Source of the DNA: Alectoria sarmentosa
Taxonomy: Eukaryota; Ascomycota; Lecanoromycetes; Lecanorales; Parmeliaceae
NCBI GenBank assembly: GCA_009733775.1
Contig: WOGZ01000619.1
Location: 1-11,351, forward strand
Direction of reading: 5' to 3'
Length of the DNA: 11,351 bases
The notes under the pieces were generated by a model, which saw only the letters and a list, made by a program, of their open reading frames with translations, had not been told where the DNA came from and did not search any database. This document shows positions 7,425 to 11,351 of the stretch, one piece after another (within the stretch, counting starts at the first letter, position 1; each line of letters opens with the position of its first letter). The position numbers and the translations under genes were made by a program.

Positions 7425-8001
7425 TCATGTACAGATAGAGTAGAGCTGTGCCGAACAGGGGAGAGGTCTTGGGAAGGTACCGTAATGATTTGGGGTACCG
7501 AAATTGGCCGGAAGGGCTACCAAGGTCCTTTCTAAATCAGCGATCCTGGAAGCAGAGCCATCATTCTTTTGAGGGTCCGAGAAGGGCGACCTGCAGACCT
7601 GCATGTTCTCGAGTCTCGACACGAGTGCCAAGGCCTTTGGCGATGCTTTAAGAGACCCATAGACTACTGTCGCCGCAGGCACGCCATTGATCTCATCTGG
7701 CGTTGGTTCGACAATGTAGAAGGCAGAGCCTTACATGAACGACTTCGTATAACTTGGCGATTATGAAGAGCATAGGATTTGAGTCTGAACCAGGCCCGAC
7801 TTGCGTCAGGCTTTTTGTTTGGCGCTGTTCCCAGGAAGTTGAAGGAGCCACAACGGTGAGGGGTGTTCCCTCGGAATACATGGTACCGTCTGACAGCTCC
7901 ATGCCCTGCAATATCGCTTCTGAACAGAGCCATCGTTCAGTTGTAATGTGATGACCGATGAGAATCGAAGGATGGTCTTTTGCCTTATCTGGATTGTCTA
8001 C
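7425..8001 (-). other. Two overlapping open frames, possible gene remnant
   Basis: One minus frame is open from 8001 to 7693 (102 residues) and a second from 7730 to 7425 (101 residues); they overlap by 38 nt. Both have balanced, protein-like composition, for example HPSILIGHHITTERWLC in the first and YIVEPTPDEINGVPAATVVY in the second. Together they could be a single gene interrupted by a frameshift or a short intron (a GTAAGG donor sits at 7734-7729). No start codon with a good context and no family were recognised. Chance frames of this length are not rare, so this is recorded with low confidence. Confidence 0.25.
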
Positions 8002-8597
8002 CTATGCAGTGTATGCAGCAGTGTGTATGCAGGATGCCGGAGGAAAAGGGTGGAATGCTGGGTACTTGCAACATAAAGAAGAGAGAGAAAAGTGGGTCTG
8101 CTTTTGGATCGCGGCCCAGTCTTTGGCTAGACGCGGAACGAAGGAACAAGTAACAGCATCGAAGACAGGAGCACAGTAAGAAAAGTCAGAAGATAAGAGG
8201 CGACAAGCGCGAAGCTACCGTTGATTTTAGAGCGTGCAGGGGAACGTCATTTATTGGTAGCATTTGAGTGGCTATAATGCGCCTTCCCGTGCTGACCTGC
8301 ATACGCATATGCATGCATTGAAAGCTCAGCTTACCTGCAGGGCCCCGTAGTACTTTTCAATTCGGTGGAATGAGTTGTAGGATCACCCCCGGGTTGCTTC
8401 GGCCGCACAGATACGGACAAGGATCAGCGGAACTTAGGATCTTATTTCGAGTACCCAGTACCGAGAAGTACCCTCGATATCGTGGATGCTCCTGGATGGC
8501 TTGAAAGTCAAAGATAGCCAATTCCCTGAAGCGGACACCATGCGGGACGTTTTTTCGAGCTGCGGCCGAGATTTGAGAATGTCGTCGAAGCCCTGTG
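8002..8597. other. No gene recognised
   Basis: The minus strand contains CT-rich leader-like sequence around 8060-8200 but no clear start. Open frames of 92-143 codons on either strand near 8357-8917 overlap each other and the 3' end of the transporter pseudogene. Confidence 0.5.
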
Positions 8598-10749
8598 ATC
8601 CTGTACCTGAAATTGGCATGCCCATGTCGAAGCATATCCTCGTGCTTCTCGGCAAGCCTTTCGCGCCCTGGCCCGCTTCATCTTCTCCCACCTGGCATGA
8701 CAGATGCCAGCCGTTGACGAAGATCAGAGAGAATACTCCGTACGAGCATTCCCTTACAGGTGGAAGGTTCCGTCCTGTAGCGAGACCTAGAGGTCCTTTT
8801 CGGTCATACAAGCAAGCAGTCTTTCTAGAGGACTTGCTCGCTTACGCATCGCCTTGCAAAGATGTAGCACAGCTGGCGATTGCCAGCTGGAATCCAAATC
8901 CGGTAGCTCTCGCGTAGTCATGGGCGAGATTGTTGGCGAGCCTTGCTTGCTGTCAGTCTTGCACGAATTACAGGTGCGGCTGGCAGGCCGTCGGTGCCAT
9001 CCAGCCAATCACTGTAGGATGGCGTGGAAAATCGCCGAGGACACCACCACTACTTCTTGCAACGCTGCGCAGCCTCGAAGTACCTACAGCGACGAATACC
9101 GTTCCATACTCGAATCAGTAACACGCAGGATGATTGCTGCGTGCCAATCACCCTCCATAACGCACTGAGGGCCTTGCAGGAACAAAAAGCATCATGTAGC
9201 CAACAATTGCATATGAATAATCTCTATCGTGATTGGCCCGCGTACCTTGATTTTGTCTGACAGGTACCTGCAGAGAAGTAACATCAGAGTACCTGCTAAT
9301 CCATATTCGGCACGACTGTGAAGAGCCGTTCGATGACGCTGCAGTCGCCGAGATTGGAGATGATGTTGTTTCAGTCCTCGGAGTTTGTGAGTTCTTTTTA
9401 AACACTGATCGAATCATCAGGCAAGTCCTAGTACTCCCGAGACACGTCTTACAATTCAATCTCTGGTTTAATAAGTAAAGGATCATTGCGAAATGAAGGC
9501 TCGCCGGAGAAAGAGGGAAAAGATGTAGATTGGTGCGATAATGGCAACGGAACTTTAAATTACCCAAGTACTGCATTCACTTTTCAAACAGCCATACGAG
9601 CCCACATGCTCGGATTCTGCATCAGACTGTCGCTGACTCCATGAGCACCGAACCTCGTGCGAACAACAGCTGCAGCTTTCAGCTCCGCTGTTAAAAACGT
9701 CGCTCGTTCAGGTGACAAAGGATAGGATGGAGGTGCCGGATAAGACCGTAATTACCCCCTCAGTGGAGAACATCCAGGACCATGGATCGTATCTAGGCCA
9801 ATCCAATTTGCCAAAGGCTCCACTCCGAGGCGCCGCAGAGTAGAACATTCCCGGCTGGAACAGCAGGCCGTGTCGATGATAGAACGCTGAGATTTGAAGG
9901 ATCATGCCTCCAAGCACGTCTTCCTTGCATGGTCCCGAGAATTGTGCAGCGACTGGGCCGCCACACATTTTGACAGCTACTAGATGCATTCCTATTATTC
10001 TCCGATCGTTGAAGTGACCGGGGAGGCAGTATCGGCGCAAGTGCATTTGTAGATCCAATTACTCGGGATATCGATAAGAACGTAGGGAGCGAAGATGATG
10101 AGGCCGATGTTGACTTTCTTGCCCATCAAATTTGAAAGTGTATTTAAGGAAGCAGTTACTCGGGATGTCGATACGAATGTAGGGGACGTAGAAGACTGTG
10201 AGATCCATGCTGACTTTCTTGCCCGTGAGCTTGAAAGTATATGAGGAAACAGTTGTTCGGGATATCGATAAGAATGTAGGAGGCGTAGAAGATGGTGTGA
10301 TCGATGTTGACTTTCTTGCCCATTAAATTTGGAGGTGTATTTAAGGAAGCAGTTATTCGGGATGTCGACAAGAATGTAGAGGGCGTAGAAGACTGTGAGA
10401 TCCATGTTGACTTTCTTGCCCGTGAGCTGAAAGTATATTTGAGGAAATAGTTATTCGGGATATCGATAAGAATGTAGGAGGCGTAGGAGACGGTGAGGCC
10501 GACGTTGTCTCTCTTGCCCGTGAGGTTAAGGGTCTCGCCCAGACAGAGTATTCCTGCGTTGCTGATGTGGATGTTACGTCTATTGATGAAGGCCTACGAC
10601 CATAGATCGAAAACCCAGGGCACAACGTGCGCGTCGAACTCCAACGTAATTCGCCGATTGAGTGCAGGGTCGATGTCGACCGCTTCGGACGGCAACTTTT
10701 GCTTTAGGTATTCCCAATGAAACTCATCATCTGTCTTTTCCTCGGCCAT
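8598..10749 (-). pseudogene. Broken Dal5/Tna1-like MFS transporter
   Basis: Pieces of a fungal anion:cation symporter (allantoate/nicotinate permease type) lie in correct order but in different frames. The N-terminus starts at 10749 (MAEEKTDD) with DPALNRRI and DAHVVPW before TM1; an in-frame TAG follows at 10594-10596. Next come AFINRRNI, GETLNLTGK and IDIPSNWIYK (TM1-TM2, about 10050-10593), RRYCLPG (about 10030) and GMFYSAAPRSGAFGKL (about 9804-9851). SPERATFLTAELKAAAV, the loop after TM6, is at 9664-9717, APIYIFSLFL at 9507-9539, RLFTVVPNM near 9310 and RYLSDKIKVRGPI at 9231-9269. YAIVGYMMLF with SVRYGG is at 9148-9210, PTVIGWMAP near 9000 and LANNLA with ATGFGFQLAIA at 8876-8941. The C-terminal GHANFRYRI at 8598-8625 resembles the family's FRY ending. 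Several frameshifts, stops and a tandem expansion exclude function. A remnant intron may lie near 9390-9450. Confidence 0.85.
10050..10538 (-). repeat. Five tandem ~98-bp copies of a transporter segment
   Basis: The anchor CGGGATRTCGA starts at 10064, 10161, 10258, 10358 and 10456, giving periods of 97, 97, 100 and 98 bp. Each unit codes on the minus strand for a version of GKKVN-x-LTVFY-x-YILIDIPNN, the TM1-TM2 region of the transporter. Because the period is not a multiple of three, the peptide moves between frames; the first and fourth units are back in the same frame. Unique transporter sequence flanks both ends, so the array arose inside the gene. Confidence 0.92.
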
Positions 10750-11064
10750 ACATAGCTGCTCTCCAAAGACAGCGGCTTCAGCTGTAAAGGCGAATGTAGC
10801 CGTTCTCGTGATCAGCACGAGGACATGCGAGGAGAGAGTTTGTTCGTGCTGTGAGGTGTACAGCAAGCTTGTTGGATAGCGAAAATAGAGCGTGTCGTAG
10901 AGGAGAGGCAAGGTGACCGAGGTCCCAAGGGAAAATGAAAAGCCAAGACTTCAATCGCGCCTTCCCCCGAGGCCCCGTGATATTTCGGCTACGCTTGTCC
11001 TACATATTATCGACTTGCTAAGCGACTCGCTTCGAGCTCTCGAGAACTTACCGTGACCTTACAC
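10750..11064. other. Upstream flank of the transporter remnant, no gene
   Basis: The minus frame containing the transporter N-terminus stays open up to 10911, but the extra residues do not resemble the family and are probably leader sequence. The last 100 bp (about 10955-11060) are GC-normal, with several CG-rich short palindromes such as GAGCTC and CTCGAG, and lead abruptly into AT-rich DNA. Confidence 0.5.
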
Positions 11065-11351
11065 TTATACATGTACGATAAAGTAATATATAATCTAAAT
11101 CGTTTTCAATAAAAAATAAAGAATAAATTTTATATAATTATATTTAACAAATTAATATTTATAAATCAAATTTATGATATTAAAGATAAATAAAGTCGAA
11201 ACGAATTTAAGTAACGTCGATTAAGCAAACTTTATTTACTTTTTATACGTATATAATTTATCTTTATTATTATATAAAAAGCATTTATTTAATAATTTTA
11301 TTTTTAATATATTTAATCGAATAATTCGATTATCTTTTTAATAAATCGTTT
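11065..11351. other. Very AT-rich block at the right edge
   Basis: The sequence is almost only A and T, with a sharp left boundary. By hand, about half of the roughly 20 cytosines on the plus strand are in CpG; CpA, CpT and CpC are scarce. No open frame, RNA or terminal repeat can be recognised. It is consistent with the edge of a repeat-induced-point-mutation (RIP)-degraded transposon block, but the block is cut by the window end and no element can be named. Confidence 0.7.

Noticed and set aside
8434..8917. Overlapping plus (143 codons) and minus (125 codons) frames
   Set aside because: The minus strand here carries the C-terminal end of the transporter remnant in other frames; neither frame matches a family.
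9995..10405. Minus-strand frame of 136 codons as an independent gene
   Set aside because: It is the tandem array read through: the YILVDIPNN-type peptide appears in one frame, then the following units in other frames, so it is part of the pseudogene.

Overview
This window looks like an accessory, gene-poor stretch of a filamentous ascomycete genome (Pezizomycotina). The evidence is short introns with fungal splice signals, CT/CAAC-rich 5' leaders, many microsatellites, small secreted-protein genes, a decayed fungal-type anion/allantoate permease and a sharp edge into very AT-rich DNA. I cannot name the species; Dothideomycetes would fit but is a guess.

Layout. Positions 1-5110 hold no gene I can support. 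This part is rich in simple repeats: CA/CT, polypyrimidine, poly-C, AGT, CCAAA, ATAC and GAAAAAAA units. It also has a C-rich to G-rich strand switch near 2640 and a strong G-quadruplex motif. A 222-codon open frame on the minus strand at 3616-4284 is listed only as doubtful.

Positions 5111-7122 carry two minus-strand genes for secreted proteins. The first (5111-5995, 294 aa, no intron) has a signal peptide, three His/Cys/Asn-Gly-Thr repeats, nine N-glycosylation sequons and a Lys-Arg processing site that would release a 23-residue C-terminal peptide. The second (6787-7122, 92 aa after removal of a 57-nt intron) is a small secreted protein whose signal peptide is interrupted by the intron; it also has a Lys-Arg site. 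Positions 7425-8001 contain two overlapping open frames that may be remnants of another gene.

Positions 8598-10749 are a broken minus-strand copy of a Dal5/Tna1-like MFS transporter (anion:cation symporter family). It can be followed from N- to C-terminus in pieces across all three frames. Near its N-terminal end a segment of about 98 bp, coding for the TM1-TM2 region, has been amplified into five tandem copies. The period is not a multiple of three, so the same peptide appears in shifting frames. From about 11065 to the end the DNA is extremely AT-rich, with remaining cytosines concentrated in CpG, as expected beside a mutated repeat block.

The two secreted proteins share strand and processing style, but nothing shows that they act together. 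The transporter is dead. The most promising candidates for something undescribed are the His-rich repeat protein and the small Kex2-type secreted peptide precursor.
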